64,000 nt of DNA. It comes from JAWPMT01 sp965229785 (GTDB lineage Bacteria > Bacteroidota > Bacteroidia > Cytophagales > Cyclobacteriaceae). The notes beneath the pieces are model-generated. The model saw only the letters and a program-made list of their open reading frames with translations. It searched no databases and had not been told where the DNA came from. Below are positions 25,772-34,801 of the stretch, in pieces. Position numbers and translations under genes: made by a program. The stretch spans positions 1,364,001 to 1,428,000 of the forward strand of contig CBDDJS010000001.1 of NCBI GenBank assembly GCA_965229785.1. Direction: 5' to 3'. The stretch's first letter is position 1. The number at the start of each line of letters is the position of its first letter.

Positions 25772-26203
25772 TCATCTTTTGATTAACTCCATGGCCTGAT
25801 CCATGTTTTCGAGTTCATAAGATTTCATGCCTGCTTCTCCATCGTAAATTTCGGCGATTTTCGACGCTGAGAATTTCCCGATTCCTGTGGCAGGCAGGAT
25901 GACAATAAGACGTTGCAGGCCCATTTCTTCTAATTTCGGTTTAGCTTCCTTTTCACTAAATTCTTGCACGGCAGGGGGAAAGACACTTCGGGCCTGGCTT
26001 GTATCAATGATCCAGTTCTTTACTCGCTTATTCGGAGCAAATTCAGCGATGCCAATGTCATAAACAGTCGCCTTCCAGTCTTCTAAGGCAACAAATAATG
26101 AAGATGTCCAGGTATCAATGATCGTATCAATCTGATGATAATAGTGACCTGTCATCTTACCGGGGATTGAATAGATTTCTTCTTTGGAGAGATTGGTTAA
26201 CAT
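25772..26203 (-). CDS. Unknown protein, paralogue 2 of a tandem pair
   Basis: 143 residues, homologous over its whole length to the next gene downstream on the same strand. Strictly kept between them are an IDT-I-DTWT-SLFV-LEDWK block, WIIDTSQARSVFPPA and GIGKFSA-K-AE-YDG. The absence of a signal peptide or membrane helix suggests a soluble cytoplasmic protein. The tight conservation of the SQARSVFPPA loop suggests a functional site common to both. A STAS-like fold is possible but unproven. Confidence 0.65.
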   Translation of the reverse strand: MLTNLSKEEIYSIPGKMTGHYYHQIDTIIDTWTSSLFVALEDWKATVYDIGIAEFAPNKRVKNWIIDTSQARSVFPPAVQEFSEKEAKPKLEEMGLQRLIVILPATGIGKFSASKIAEIYDGEAGMKSYELENMDQAMELIKR

Positions 26204-26425
26204 GTAGCTCGGTTAGGTAGTACAGACGAACGCTGTGTGTTCGTAATACAGTAGGATAACCATATTCTTACTTTTTTGTTCAGAAATCATTGCCATTTCT
26301 AGTGACAATAAAAGACAATAGGGTTAAGGTGAATAACGGATTGAGTATGTGACGCCTTCGATCCTGGGATTGAAAGAAGGTATTTTTCTTACGTAGGGCT
26401 ACTACCAGGATTGCCTGAAGCACTC

Positions 26426-26433
26426 TATTTTTG
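26426..26433 (+). promoter_or_regulatory. Consensus -7 box for serine dehydratase gene
   Basis: TATTTTTG matches the Bacteroidota -7 consensus TAnnTTTG at every fixed position and lies 22 bases before the ATG. A well-spaced -33 TTG is not seen (the nearest is 12 bases upstream). Its position between the two candidate start codons favours the ATG at 26456. Confidence 0.4.
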
Positions 26434-26455
26434 TGATACATTAACCATTCACCCC

Positions 26456-27130
26456 ATGGCAGAAAAAAGTAGCGTATTTGATATGATCGGTCCGATCATG
26501 ATTGGACCCTCCAGTTCACATACCGCCGGTGTTGTGAAAATTGGAAATGTCGCTAACAGGTTATTGGGAGGAATGCCGGATGAAGCTTTGATCACCTTCT
26601 ATAACTCTTTTGCCAGAACATATGAGGGCCACGGTAGTGACCGGGCGATTTTGGCTGGTCTTATGGGACTTGCCACAGACGATTCCCGAATCAAAACCTC
26701 GCTGGTTATGGCCCAGGAAGAAGGATTGCGATATGAGTTTAAGTCTATTGGTAATGCAGCAACTTTTCATCCCAATTCGGTGAAACTGGAAATGTCCCTC
26801 GGTGATCGGAAAGGTACGCTTCTGGGAGAGAGCAGGGGCGGAGGCGTTATACGCATCAGGGAAGTTAACGGATTTGATGCCAACTTTACATCTAGCCTGC
26901 ATACAATGGTCATAGAAGCCGATGATAAAAAGGGAAGTATTGCCTTCATCACTGATATACTTTCACACGATGACTGTAATATTGCGACCATGACCGTTTC
27001 GAGAAAAGGGAAAAACGATCTTGCATGTCTCATACTAGAGATGGACACGGCACCTAAAGAAATTTCAATACAATACATAGACCACTTGAATTGGGTGAAG
27101 AATACCCGATATATCGCACAATTATCATAA
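26456..27130 (+). CDS. sdaAB: L-serine dehydratase, beta subunit (iron-sulfur type)
   Basis: 224 residues from the ATG; a TTG 15 codons upstream would lie in the promoter. The N-terminal part has the signature FDMIGPIMIGPSSSHTAGVVKIGN, and FHPNSVKLEM and SRGGGVIRI follow. Residues about 145-215 are an ACT domain (VIEADDKKGSIAFITDILS...IATMTVSR). With the alpha subunit, which carries the 4Fe-4S cluster, it deaminates L-serine to pyruvate and ammonia in the cytoplasm. No sdaAA gene is adjacent, so the partner must be elsewhere, if present. Confidence 0.92.
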   Translation: MAEKSSVFDMIGPIMIGPSSSHTAGVVKIGNVANRLLGGMPDEALITFYNSFARTYEGHGSDRAILAGLMGLATDDSRIKTSLVMAQEEGLRYEFKSIGNAATFHPNSVKLEMSLGDRKGTLLGESRGGGVIRIREVNGFDANFTSSLHTMVIEADDKKGSIAFITDILSHDDCNIATMTVSRKGKNDLACLILEMDTAPKEISIQYIDHLNWVKNTRYIAQLS

Positions 27131-27236
27131 CTAATTAAGCCTTTAATAGACGTTGCTGTTAAAAAACACAACCTTTTTTCGAAAAATGGGTATGCCTATA
27201 TAGCAACCGAAAATACAGAAAACTCAACTCAAAAAA

Positions 27237-28679
27237 ATGAAGGGAATTTTAACTACGGCGTTTGCTGTCCTTCTGTGTTTTTCCATTTCTGCACAATCTC
27301 CAAGAACATTGACTGTTCAGGAGTGCCTGCAAATAGCGATGGAAAACAACCTGGATATTAAGACAGCTCAACTCAATCTTACCGGCAATGAAGTCAACCT
27401 TACACAATCCAAGTTATCAAGACTCCCAACGGCCAACGTAGGTTGGAATTACGGATTGAATTGGGGACGTTCGATTGATCCGACTTCCAACGACTTTATT
27501 TCACAAAGGATCCAGTTTTCCGGGTTTAACGGAAATTCAAATTTGACCTTGTACAATGGATTGCAACAACACAATACCATTAAACAAAATCAGGTAAACA
27601 TCAATGCCTCGCAGGCGGACCTTGATAAGGCTCAGAACGACCTGATCATCAATATTGCTAATTTGTTTTTGGGGGTAATTCTCAATCAGGAACTGGTAGC
27701 AAATGCGCAGTTTCAATTAGATAATAGCCGCACACAATTGGATCGAACCAGAATTTTGGTTGAATCGGGGGCCCTGCCTATTACCAATCAACTGGAGCTG
27801 GCAAGTCAGGTGGCCAGTAATGAGGTGGCTTTGGTTAATGCGGAGAACAACCTTGATATCTCTATGCTCAACCTGAAGCAGGCCATGTTAATTCCTACTT
27901 CGGAGCAAATCGCTTTGGATATTCCATTGTTACCAGACGTTGAGGATCCGGATCTGTCGATCAGCTCTGAATCGGCCTATCAAACTGCGGAGAATGTAAT
28001 GCCTGAAATCAGAAGCGCAGATCTTTTTGTAGAGTCCGCTGTGTTGGGTGTGAAAGTTGCTACCGGAGGTTTTTACCCTACTGTGAGTCTTTTCGGCGGT
28101 TTTCAGACCAATTACTCTAATGCCATTAGCTCAAGACCGATAATAACAGGGACGAATACCGTAGCGCAGGTGCCGACGGAGCTTCAAACAGCTTCTGGGG
28201 AGTCCATTTTTCTGGTCGATCAGGAAGTCCCGGTAGTTTCGGAGCAAGATTTCGGTTATACGGAGCAATTTGATGAAAACCTCAGTTGGAATGTAGGGCT
28301 GAATTTGAATATTCCGATCTTCAATGGCTGGAGGACCCGAAGCAACGTGCAGCGTTCTAAAATTCAGCTGGAACAAGCGGAAATCAACTCTTTGCGAGCA
28401 AGAAACGTACTCCGTCAGCAAGTAGAAACCATTTATACCAATGCGGTTGCCGCTTCCAAGACCTACACTGCCTCTCTGAGACAGGTAGAAGCCCTGGAAG
28501 AAACCTTTCGCTCTATCGAAAATCAGTATAATTTAGGCGCCGCAAACTTCACTGATTATCAGGTAGCGAGCAACAACCTTTTCCAGGCCAAAAGTGATTT
28601 GGTCAGAGCAAAATATGATTTTGTATTTAAAAAGAAAGTATTAGACCTGTATCAGGGTAAACCTCTATCGTTTGAGTAA
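27237..28679 (+). CDS. TolC-family outer-membrane efflux protein
   Basis: 480 residues with a signal peptide ending near 19 (LCFSISA, then QS). Two repeated OEP halves are seen, starting LTVQECLQIAMENNLDIKTA and, in the second half, a periplasmic helix pair ending VRAKYDFVFKKKVLDLYQGKPL, as in bacteroidotal TolC proteins. It should form a trimeric outer-membrane channel for a tripartite exporter. Its stop overlaps the start of the membrane-fusion gene by one base (TAATG), so the two form an operon. Confidence 0.92.
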   Translation: MKGILTTAFAVLLCFSISAQSPRTLTVQECLQIAMENNLDIKTAQLNLTGNEVNLTQSKLSRLPTANVGWNYGLNWGRSIDPTSNDFISQRIQFSGFNGNSNLTLYNGLQQHNTIKQNQVNINASQADLDKAQNDLIINIANLFLGVILNQELVANAQFQLDNSRTQLDRTRILVESGALPITNQLELASQVASNEVALVNAENNLDISMLNLKQAMLIPTSEQIALDIPLLPDVEDPDLSISSESAYQTAENVMPEIRSADLFVESAVLGVKVATGGFYPTVSLFGGFQTNYSNAISSRPIITGTNTVAQVPTELQTASGESIFLVDQEVPVVSEQDFGYTEQFDENLSWNVGLNLNIPIFNGWRTRSNVQRSKIQLEQAEINSLRARNVLRQQVETIYTNAVAASKTYTASLRQVEALEETFRSIENQYNLGAANFTDYQVASNNLFQAKSDLVRAKYDFVFKKKVLDLYQGKPLSFE

Positions 28680-30040
28680 TGGCAAAAAAGAAAAAATCTA
28701 ACAACCGAATAATATACATCTTAGTTGGTTTAGTCGTCCTTCTCCTTGTTTTCGCGGCGGTCGGAAAGAACCAGGGATGGGTAGGGGGTAAGCCTGCCAC
28801 GAAAGTCGAGATAGCGGTAGCTGAGAACGCTACGATCATTGAAAAAGTCAGCGCTTCTGGTACCGTTCAACCTGTCATAGAGGTAAACATCACTCCTGAG
28901 GTTTCCGGAGAAATCATAGAACTGTATGTTGAAGAAGGTGATTCAGTTCGTGAAGGACAGGACTTGCTTAAGATCAACCCTGATAACTTCATCGCTGCGG
29001 TTGAGCGAGCCAGAGCCAATCTGAATCAGCAATTAGCCAATCAGGCAGATTCAAGAGCCAGACTTGCCAGGGCGAAAGCGAGTCAGCGCAGATCTGAACA
29101 GGAGTTTAATCGTCAGAAAAAGTTGTTTGGCGAGAAAGTAATTTCTGAGGCCGATTACCAATTGGCGGAAGCAAACTATGAGATCGCAGTGCAGGACCTT
29201 GAGTCAGCCAAAACCAGTGTTGAGGCGGCAGGATTTATTGTAGCCAGTTCCAGAGCCACTTTGGATGAGGCACAAGAAAACCTACGACGAACGTCTATCA
29301 CTGCTCCGATGACGGGAATTGTCTCGAAATTGAATGTCGAGAAGGGAGAAACGGTTTTGGGAACTTCTCAGTTTCAGGGAACCGAAATCCTGAGAATTGC
29401 CGATTTGTCAAATATGGAAGTTAGGGTCGATGTGAATGAAAATGACATCATCAAACTGGCCATTGGCAATGAAACCGTGATCGACGTTGATTCTTATTCG
29501 TACCAGGACAAAGAGTTCAAGGGGCTGGTAACGCAGATCGCCAATACAGCGAATGACAAGGCTTCAGCGGATGCGGTAACTGAATTTGAAGTACGGATGA
29601 AGATATTGAATTCTTCGTATGCAGACCTGGTTACCGAAGGCAATAAATATCCCTTCAGACCAGGGATGACCGCCAGTGTAGATATTATCACGAAAACGAA
29701 GGAAGGTATTCTGACCGTTCCTCTGTCTTCAGTTACCACAAGAATCCTTGGAGACGATGATGAAGAAGGAGAGGATAATAATGAGACCACCACTCTTGCG
29801 GACAATAAAGAAGCCGAAGAAGTAGTATTCGTGTTTCAGGATGGTGTAGCCAAACGCACACAGGTGACTACCGGTATCAGTGATTTTGATAACATTGAAA
29901 TCACTGATGGGTTATCTGCAGGAGATAAAGTGATATCCGGTCCATTCCTGGCGGTTTCTAAGCGATTGAAAGATGGAGAGAGTGTAGAAGATAAAGATTC
30001 GTCCGGTAAAGGTGATGACGAAGAAGAATCAGAGGAATAA
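28679..30040 (+). CDS. Periplasmic adaptor (membrane fusion) protein of a tripartite exporter
   Basis: 453 residues. One membrane helix near 10-30 anchors it; residues about 62-105 form the first half of a lipoyl/barrel-sandwich domain (VNITPEVSGEIIELYVEEGDSVREGQ), 105-205 an alpha-helical hairpin, then the second lipoyl half (ITAPMTGIVSKLNVEKGE) and a beta barrel. The last ~30 residues are very acidic (Asp/Glu/Ser). It is the HlyD/MacA type linking the TolC channel to an inner-membrane pump. No RND or ABC pump gene follows; a terminator does. Confidence 0.9.
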   Translation: MAKKKKSNNRIIYILVGLVVLLLVFAAVGKNQGWVGGKPATKVEIAVAENATIIEKVSASGTVQPVIEVNITPEVSGEIIELYVEEGDSVREGQDLLKINPDNFIAAVERARANLNQQLANQADSRARLARAKASQRRSEQEFNRQKKLFGEKVISEADYQLAEANYEIAVQDLESAKTSVEAAGFIVASSRATLDEAQENLRRTSITAPMTGIVSKLNVEKGETVLGTSQFQGTEILRIADLSNMEVRVDVNENDIIKLAIGNETVIDVDSYSYQDKEFKGLVTQIANTANDKASADAVTEFEVRMKILNSSYADLVTEGNKYPFRPGMTASVDIITKTKEGILTVPLSSVTTRILGDDDEEGEDNNETTTLADNKEAEEVVFVFQDGVAKRTQVTTGISDFDNIEITDGLSAGDKVISGPFLAVSKRLKDGESVEDKDSSGKGDDEEESEE

Positions 30041-30064
30041 GAATTCTTCTTACGAAATATTGAT

Positions 30065-30092
30065 AAAGGCTGCTCGAGAGAGTGGCCTTTTT
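30065..30092 (+). terminator. Rho-independent terminator of the tolC-adaptor operon
   Basis: An 11-base stem with two G-T wobbles (AAAGGCTGCTC paired with GAGTGGCCTTT) and a GAGA loop ends in a run of five T, 25 bases after the adaptor stop codon. Confidence 0.8.
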
Positions 30093-30413
30093 ACTTGTTG
30101 GATAGTCAATGGTCGTACCTCACCGATCGTACCTGGCAGGCGGCGTTTCAACTAAACTAACAATTACAATATCATTCCTGACGGAATTTGGAAATCTCGA
30201 AACTAGGAGGATGGGAAGCTGGCCATACATAGCTACTACATCAAGGGCGTCATCCACGTAACTCCAGGTAAAATCCAAAAAATTAAATCCCACCCCCTCA
30301 AGAAGCATACCGCACCTAACATGCGCCAAAGGGCATTGTTTTTGGTCATTCACTTCAAAGCAGATATTCCCCTGCTATGTTAGGATAAATGCGCCAAAAC
30401 CTGTAAATAAGGG

Positions 30414-30421
30414 TAGATTTG
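30414..30421 (+). promoter_or_regulatory. Consensus -7 box for hybrid kinase gene
   Basis: TAGATTTG fits TAnnTTTG exactly and lies 33 bases before the ATG at 30455. It overlaps the TTG that could open the reading frame earlier, which argues for the ATG. No clear -33 TTG at the usual spacing. Confidence 0.45.
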
Positions 30422-30454
30422 AGTGTTACTCAGACTTTTCCAGTTGATCGATTG

Positions 30455-32869
30455 ATGATAAGGCGTGTCCTTCAGTGCTTAACTTTGTATTTCCTGCTTA
30501 CTTTAAGTGGTACGATCTCCTATGGACAATCCGCTGATAGTGTATTGCGAGGCATTCCTGAGCATGTAGTGGAGGAAGCGCTGGTTGATACCCTAAATAC
30601 CATTGGCTTTCAGTTAATTTTCCAGGATCCTTTTGTCGCTCGAGCCGTTTTTGACAAAAGCATTGAGGTTGCTCAGGCCACCAATTACCAAGAGGGTTTG
30701 GCAGTATCACTGAAGAACAAAGCGATTTCCTACGATATTCAAGGCAACTCTAATCAGGCGGTAAATTACTTTCTGGAATCTTTGAGAATATTCGAGGGTA
30801 TGGGTGATACACTTGGTATCGCCAGGCTTAAAAACAACCTGGGTATTGCCTACAAGAACCTGGGCGATGTTGAAATGTCACGGAAGTTTCATCAGGAATC
30901 GATCGTGTTAAAAGAGCTTTTGGGAGATGCGAAAGGAATTGCTTATGGCTTAAACAATGTAGGTGAGCTTTTTCATAAAGAAGGTAACTACCACCTGTCA
31001 TTGAAAGAATTTTCGAGGGCTCAGGTGATTCTGGATTCGATTGGAGACCAGAAGGGCATGTCAATAGCCTTATCCAACATGGCTGAGGCCCATCTTCAAT
31101 TGGGCAATTTTGAAGAAACCATTTCACTGGTTTTGCGCACCATACCTATCGACGAAGCGTTCAATGATCAATTCAGCCTCTCGTTATCTCACCTTATGCT
31201 GGCCCGCGCTTACGGAGCGACCAATCGCATTGCTGAAGCCCTGGAAGCAGTCGCCCGTTCGGAATCGATTACCAGACAAATAGGCGCATTGCAAGTCCAT
31301 TACCAGAGTCAGCTGGTCAAAGTAGAACTGTTAACACTGGCGAAGGACACAGCCAGTTTACCGTCACTCTATAGAAACATGCTTGTCCTGAAGGATAGCC
31401 TTGATAAAGTCAATTTGCTGGAGGAAACGGCGAAAGTGAAGGGTCTTTACGAAAGCCGTGAAAAGGAACTGCGGATCGCTGAATTACAAAAGGAGTCTGA
31501 ATTGAACAAGCAGTTGCTGGAGATCCAGGAAAGGCTTTTTCTCGCTGCGGTAATTGCACTGTTCCTCTTGTTGAGCCTGCTGTTTACGCTATTCTATTTT
31601 TTCAGAAAGGGTAAAGAGAAAGAAAGGGAACTGGAGCTACAGGTAATCGCGAGAGATAAGGCCAGAGAGGAAGCAGAAATGGCCAATAAAACCAAATCCG
31701 AGTTTCTCACGAACATGAGCCATGAGATCCGAACTCCTCTGAATGGCATCATCGGATACACGGATCATCTGATTGCTTCTACCAAGGATGAAAGCACCCT
31801 TACCTACCTCAATACGGCCAACAAAGCGGCTTATGATTTGCTTGAGATCGTGAATGAGATCCTGGATTTTTCAAAGATAGAAACAGGTAATATGGAGCTG
31901 GTACCTGTACCTGTTGATCTTCATGACCTGTGTGAAAATGTCATCCGCGTATTTGATATCAAGGCTCAGGAAAAAGGCCTTTCCTTGCTATTTGCCAAAG
32001 GGGAACAAGGGGCAAATGTGATGGTGGATGAACTCAGATTACGTCAGATACTGGTGAACCTGATCGGAAATGCCATCAAGTTTACCAGTAAGGGGTCGGT
32101 AACATTAATGCTTGACAGGCTAGATAAAGGTCAGGATGGTACGTCTCGTTGGCGGTTCCGTGTCAAAGATACGGGCATAGGGATCAAACCGGAGAGTCAG
32201 GAAAAGATCTTTGAGGCCTTTTCTCAGGAAGACAACTCCACCACCAGGATATACGGAGGAACAGGACTCGGACTGGCCATTTGCAATAAGCTTCTTTCAT
32301 TGATGGACAGTCAGCTTTCGCTGGAAAGCGCCAGAGGAGAGGGGAGTTGTTTCTCCTTTGAACTGACCCTGCACCCCGCGGCTGCGTCGGACACGGCACA
32401 GGTAGATCGTGTGGAGGAGCAGATAGATGACCATCATTTGGTGATCAGCAATCACCCCTACAAAATACTGATCGCGGAAGACAATGAGATGAACATGACC
32501 CTTGTCAAGGTAATTCTTGATGAACTGATGCCAGGTGCCGAATTGTTGGAGGCCTGGGACGGTGAGGAAGCGATCGAGTTATACAAGCGTTCGGACCCGC
32601 ACCTTATATTCATGGACATTCAAATGCCGAAGGTGGACGGGTATGTTGCGACTGCAAAAATAAGAGAACTGGAAACGGATAAGCACGTGCCGATCGTGGC
32701 ACTCACAGCGGGCTCATTGAAAGGGGAGAAGGAAAACTGCCTTAGAGCTGGTATGGATGATTACATATCCAAGCCAATAGTCAATAACGCCATCAAAGCC
32801 GTCCTAATTAAATGGTTGGGTAAGGCAATGACGTCTGATCAATCCATCGGACTCGGTCATTCCACTTAG
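30455..32869 (+). CDS. TPR-containing hybrid sensor histidine kinase/response regulator
   Basis: 804 residues from the ATG that starts a signal peptide (LTLYFLLTLSGTISYGQ). Residues about 40-345 are tetratricopeptide repeats (e.g. LKNNLGIAYKNLGDVEMSRKF), predicted periplasmic. A membrane helix near 365-390 leads to a coiled coil and the HisKA box FLTNMSHEIRTPLNGIIGY (His phosphosite), the HATPase motifs NLIGNAIKFT, DTGIGI and GGTGLGLAI, and a C-terminal receiver near 675-795 (IAEDNEMN, phosphoacceptor in FMDIQMPKVDG, Lys in YISKPI). No separate output protein is adjacent, so phosphotransfer goes elsewhere. The stimulus is unknown. Confidence 0.93.
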   Translation: MIRRVLQCLTLYFLLTLSGTISYGQSADSVLRGIPEHVVEEALVDTLNTIGFQLIFQDPFVARAVFDKSIEVAQATNYQEGLAVSLKNKAISYDIQGNSNQAVNYFLESLRIFEGMGDTLGIARLKNNLGIAYKNLGDVEMSRKFHQESIVLKELLGDAKGIAYGLNNVGELFHKEGNYHLSLKEFSRAQVILDSIGDQKGMSIALSNMAEAHLQLGNFEETISLVLRTIPIDEAFNDQFSLSLSHLMLARAYGATNRIAEALEAVARSESITRQIGALQVHYQSQLVKVELLTLAKDTASLPSLYRNMLVLKDSLDKVNLLEETAKVKGLYESREKELRIAELQKESELNKQLLEIQERLFLAAVIALFLLLSLLFTLFYFFRKGKEKERELELQVIARDKAREEAEMANKTKSEFLTNMSHEIRTPLNGIIGYTDHLIASTKDESTLTYLNTANKAAYDLLEIVNEILDFSKIETGNMELVPVPVDLHDLCENVIRVFDIKAQEKGLSLLFAKGEQGANVMVDELRLRQILVNLIGNAIKFTSKGSVTLMLDRLDKGQDGTSRWRFRVKDTGIGIKPESQEKIFEAFSQEDNSTTRIYGGTGLGLAICNKLLSLMDSQLSLESARGEGSCFSFELTLHPAAASDTAQVDRVEEQIDDHHLVISNHPYKILIAEDNEMNMTLVKVILDELMPGAELLEAWDGEEAIELYKRSDPHLIFMDIQMPKVDGYVATAKIRELETDKHVPIVALTAGSLKGEKENCLRAGMDDYISKPIVNNAIKAVLIKWLGKAMTSDQSIGLGHST

Positions 32870-32944
32870 TTCATTTACCTACTATCCAACGCAAAAAACC
32901 GACCACATACTTCGGATCTTCCATTCACACGGGAGAGCAGTTGA

Positions 32945-33535
32945 TCACGATATATGTTCCCAGCTCATAAACCTCCTTAACGCTTCGTAAACCTCCCTGG
33001 TCGGTAACCCCACCACGTTGGAATAGGAGCCTTCAATGCGCGTAACACCAATAAGGCCAATCCATTCCTGAATGCCGTAAGCACCTGCTTTGTCGTAGGG
33101 CTTAGCTGAATCAATGTAGTGGTAAATCTCTTCATCCGAGAGCTCCGCAAAGTGAACATCGGTTTTCACGGAGAAACTAGTCTCGTGGTGGCTGCCAGAG
33201 ATACATACGCCCGTCACTACCTGATGGGATTTGCCAGATAGGCTTTTGATCATCTCATAGGCTTCAGGCCGGTCTCCAGGTTTGTTGAGGATTGTCTTAT
33301 CTCTGATGACCACCGTATCCGCTGTGAGGATCACTTCATTGTCGGTGGCCACTTCTCGATTCGCTTTGTTTTTCTTTTTTGCCAGAAATTCAGCTACCTC
33401 CTCAGATGGTATTGTCGAAGGGAAATCTTCATCAACTTCACATGTCCTTACCTTGAATTCAAATCCCAATTCAGACAAGAGTTGCTTTCTTCGGGGTGAG
33501 TTAGAAGCTAGAATCAAATGGGGAGTGGAAATCAT
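32945..33535 (-). CDS. maf: Maf-like nucleotide pyrophosphatase
   Basis: 196 residues from the ATG; a TTG six codons upstream is the alternative. Motifs are LASNSPRRKQLL at the start, EVILTADTVV, and YDKAGAYGIQ, as in the dTTP/UTP pyrophosphatase branch of Maf. It hydrolyses modified or canonical nucleoside triphosphates in the cytoplasm as house-cleaning. The start lies inside the end of the DUF1015 gene, a 35-base overlap, so it is probably the last gene of that operon. Confidence 0.93.
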   Translation of the reverse strand: MISTPHLILASNSPRRKQLLSELGFEFKVRTCEVDEDFPSTIPSEEVAEFLAKKKNKANREVATDNEVILTADTVVIRDKTILNKPGDRPEAYEMIKSLSGKSHQVVTGVCISGSHHETSFSVKTDVHFAELSDEEIYHYIDSAKPYDKAGAYGIQEWIGLIGVTRIEGSYSNVVGLPTREVYEALRRFMSWEHIS

Positions 33536-34484
33536 CTTCTGCAATAGATCCAAATAAAAAACCGCAAATCACTTTTGGGTAGAAGTAGGTTGACTTCTGA
33601 GGCATGGTATATCCACTGTAGCAGACCTGCTTTACCGTATCAATGGAGATGTCTTTGGTAATGATGGCAAAATCGGCTTTACCCGTAACAACCTCTTGTA
33701 AACAGGCGGGGAAGTTCCTTTCAAAACTGATCTCTCTGGCAGCTCGTTGCTGTATTCCCGGAATACCCAACACCTTTTCAAAGATGAAGTAATGCATCAC
33801 TGTCAGGTCAAGCTCTTTGATTTCTGAAGGGAATTTCCAACTGATATGATCAATCCGCTCAGGTTTCAACCTGATTTTGTATGCGTTATTATTGATCAAA
33901 AGTCCGAAAGCCCATTTTTTTCCTAAAATGATCTCATTGATCTCAAAAGGATTCTCGACGGGTTTGACAATGAAATCTTCTTGTAATTTTCCAAGGAAAG
34001 CTTCCTCTTCCACCGGTTTACCCTTGATCAGGCGATGAGTAGGAAGAATTCTCAGGTCGTGAGCTTCTGTATTCGTCAGATACATCATGTGAAAATTGTA
34101 TCCTTCCTGGCCCGTATGAGCAGTATTTTGACCAAGCATATGCTTGTAGTGAGCCAGTGCCCCTTCATATCTATGATGTCCGTCAGCCAGAATTACCTGC
34201 TTGTCCTTAAGTATAGATATGATCCTGGAAATGGCGTTTCTGTCTTGAATCACACTAAGACAGTCTGTAACCCCCTGATAATCTTCGACTTCATATATGG
34301 GGTTTTGCATGCTTTCTTCCAACAGGGGCTCAATTTCACGAGCATTATCGGTGTATAGCCCATGGGTAGGGCTTACATTCAGTTCCGTACTGGCCAAAAT
34401 GGCTTGTCGATCATTTACGGAGTGAGGCATGGTGTTTTCATGCCGTAAGATCACTTTCTCATCCCAGTCGTGAATTCGGATCAT
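33501..34484 (-). CDS. DUF1015 family protein, C-terminal part (frameshifted gene)
   Basis: 327 residues in this frame. Family motifs are VILRHENTMP, ILADGHHRYEGAL and NFHMMYLTN, covering about three quarters of a DUF1015 protein, a family sometimes found with serine/phosphoserine metabolism. The ATG at 34484 overlaps the stop of the upstream frame, but the frame is open further back and encodes RKGFICMIRIHDWDE, which the family has before the HE-T motif. So it is not a real start: the gene is split by a one-base shift from its N-terminal part. Confidence 0.75.
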   Translation of the reverse strand: MIRIHDWDEKVILRHENTMPHSVNDRQAILASTELNVSPTHGLYTDNAREIEPLLEESMQNPIYEVEDYQGVTDCLSVIQDRNAISRIISILKDKQVILADGHHRYEGALAHYKHMLGQNTAHTGQEGYNFHMMYLTNTEAHDLRILPTHRLIKGKPVEEEAFLGKLQEDFIVKPVENPFEINEIILGKKWAFGLLINNNAYKIRLKPERIDHISWKFPSEIKELDLTVMHYFIFEKVLGIPGIQQRAAREISFERNFPACLQEVVTGKADFAIITKDISIDTVKQVCYSGYTMPQKSTYFYPKVICGFLFGSIAEDDFHSPFDSSF

Positions 34485-34798
34485 GCATATGAATCCCTTA
34501 CGGATGTGAAGGTGGTCTCCACGGGTAAAGCGAATTTTTGGAAATAGACGTATATGCCTGGCACATGGTCTTGTTGTATGGTGCCATTTTCTTTCCAGGA
34601 TTTCAAGGTCTCCACAGCTACTTTGGCCGGGTCGTCACCATCGGGTACTGAGAGGTGAACGCTATTTACCTCGTTTTCATACAGCGCCTCTCTTTGCCGC
34701 TGTGAAACCACATCAAAAAGGGGGGAAGTCAGGTTTTCAATGGATTTCCCCAACTCCTCATTATAACGCCATGCTCGAAATGGTCGTATTTCAGCCAT
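34481..34798 (-). CDS. DUF1015 family protein, N-terminal part (frameshifted gene)
   Basis: 105 residues. The beginning MAEIRPFRAWRYNEE, then LTSPLFDVVS and PGIYVYFQKF, is the normal start of DUF1015 proteins (usually a little over 400 residues). The frame runs out at FTSVRDSYA and stop. The missing continuation, RKGFI..., is present in another frame from about position 34505. Together the two parts are about 430 residues, the family's size. The gene is just 3 bases downstream of the biotin carboxylase gene. Confidence 0.75.
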   Translation of the reverse strand: MAEIRPFRAWRYNEELGKSIENLTSPLFDVVSQRQREALYENEVNSVHLSVPDGDDPAKVAVETLKSWKENGTIQQDHVPGIYVYFQKFALPVETTFTSVRDSYA

Positions 34799-34801
34799 AA
34801 A

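Larger units (their letters stand above)
30041..30454. other. Intergenic region with repeats and a -7 box
   Basis: No reliable gene. Besides the terminator at its start, it holds an 8-base inverted repeat (CCTAACAT at 30315 and ATGTTAGG at 30377) interleaved with a 10-base direct repeat ATGCGCCAAA (30321 and 30389), and a perfect -7 box before the kinase gene. A minus-strand frame of 77 codons inside it has no visible family pattern. Confidence 0.5.

Noticed and set aside
30120..30353. 77-codon minus-strand frame in the intergenic region
   Set aside because: No domain, no start context, and it runs into the repeat region; more likely non-coding.
34481..34484. ATGA overlap taken as translational coupling of two genes
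   Set aside because: The downstream frame continues upstream of the ATG with conserved family sequence, so a frameshift explains it better.
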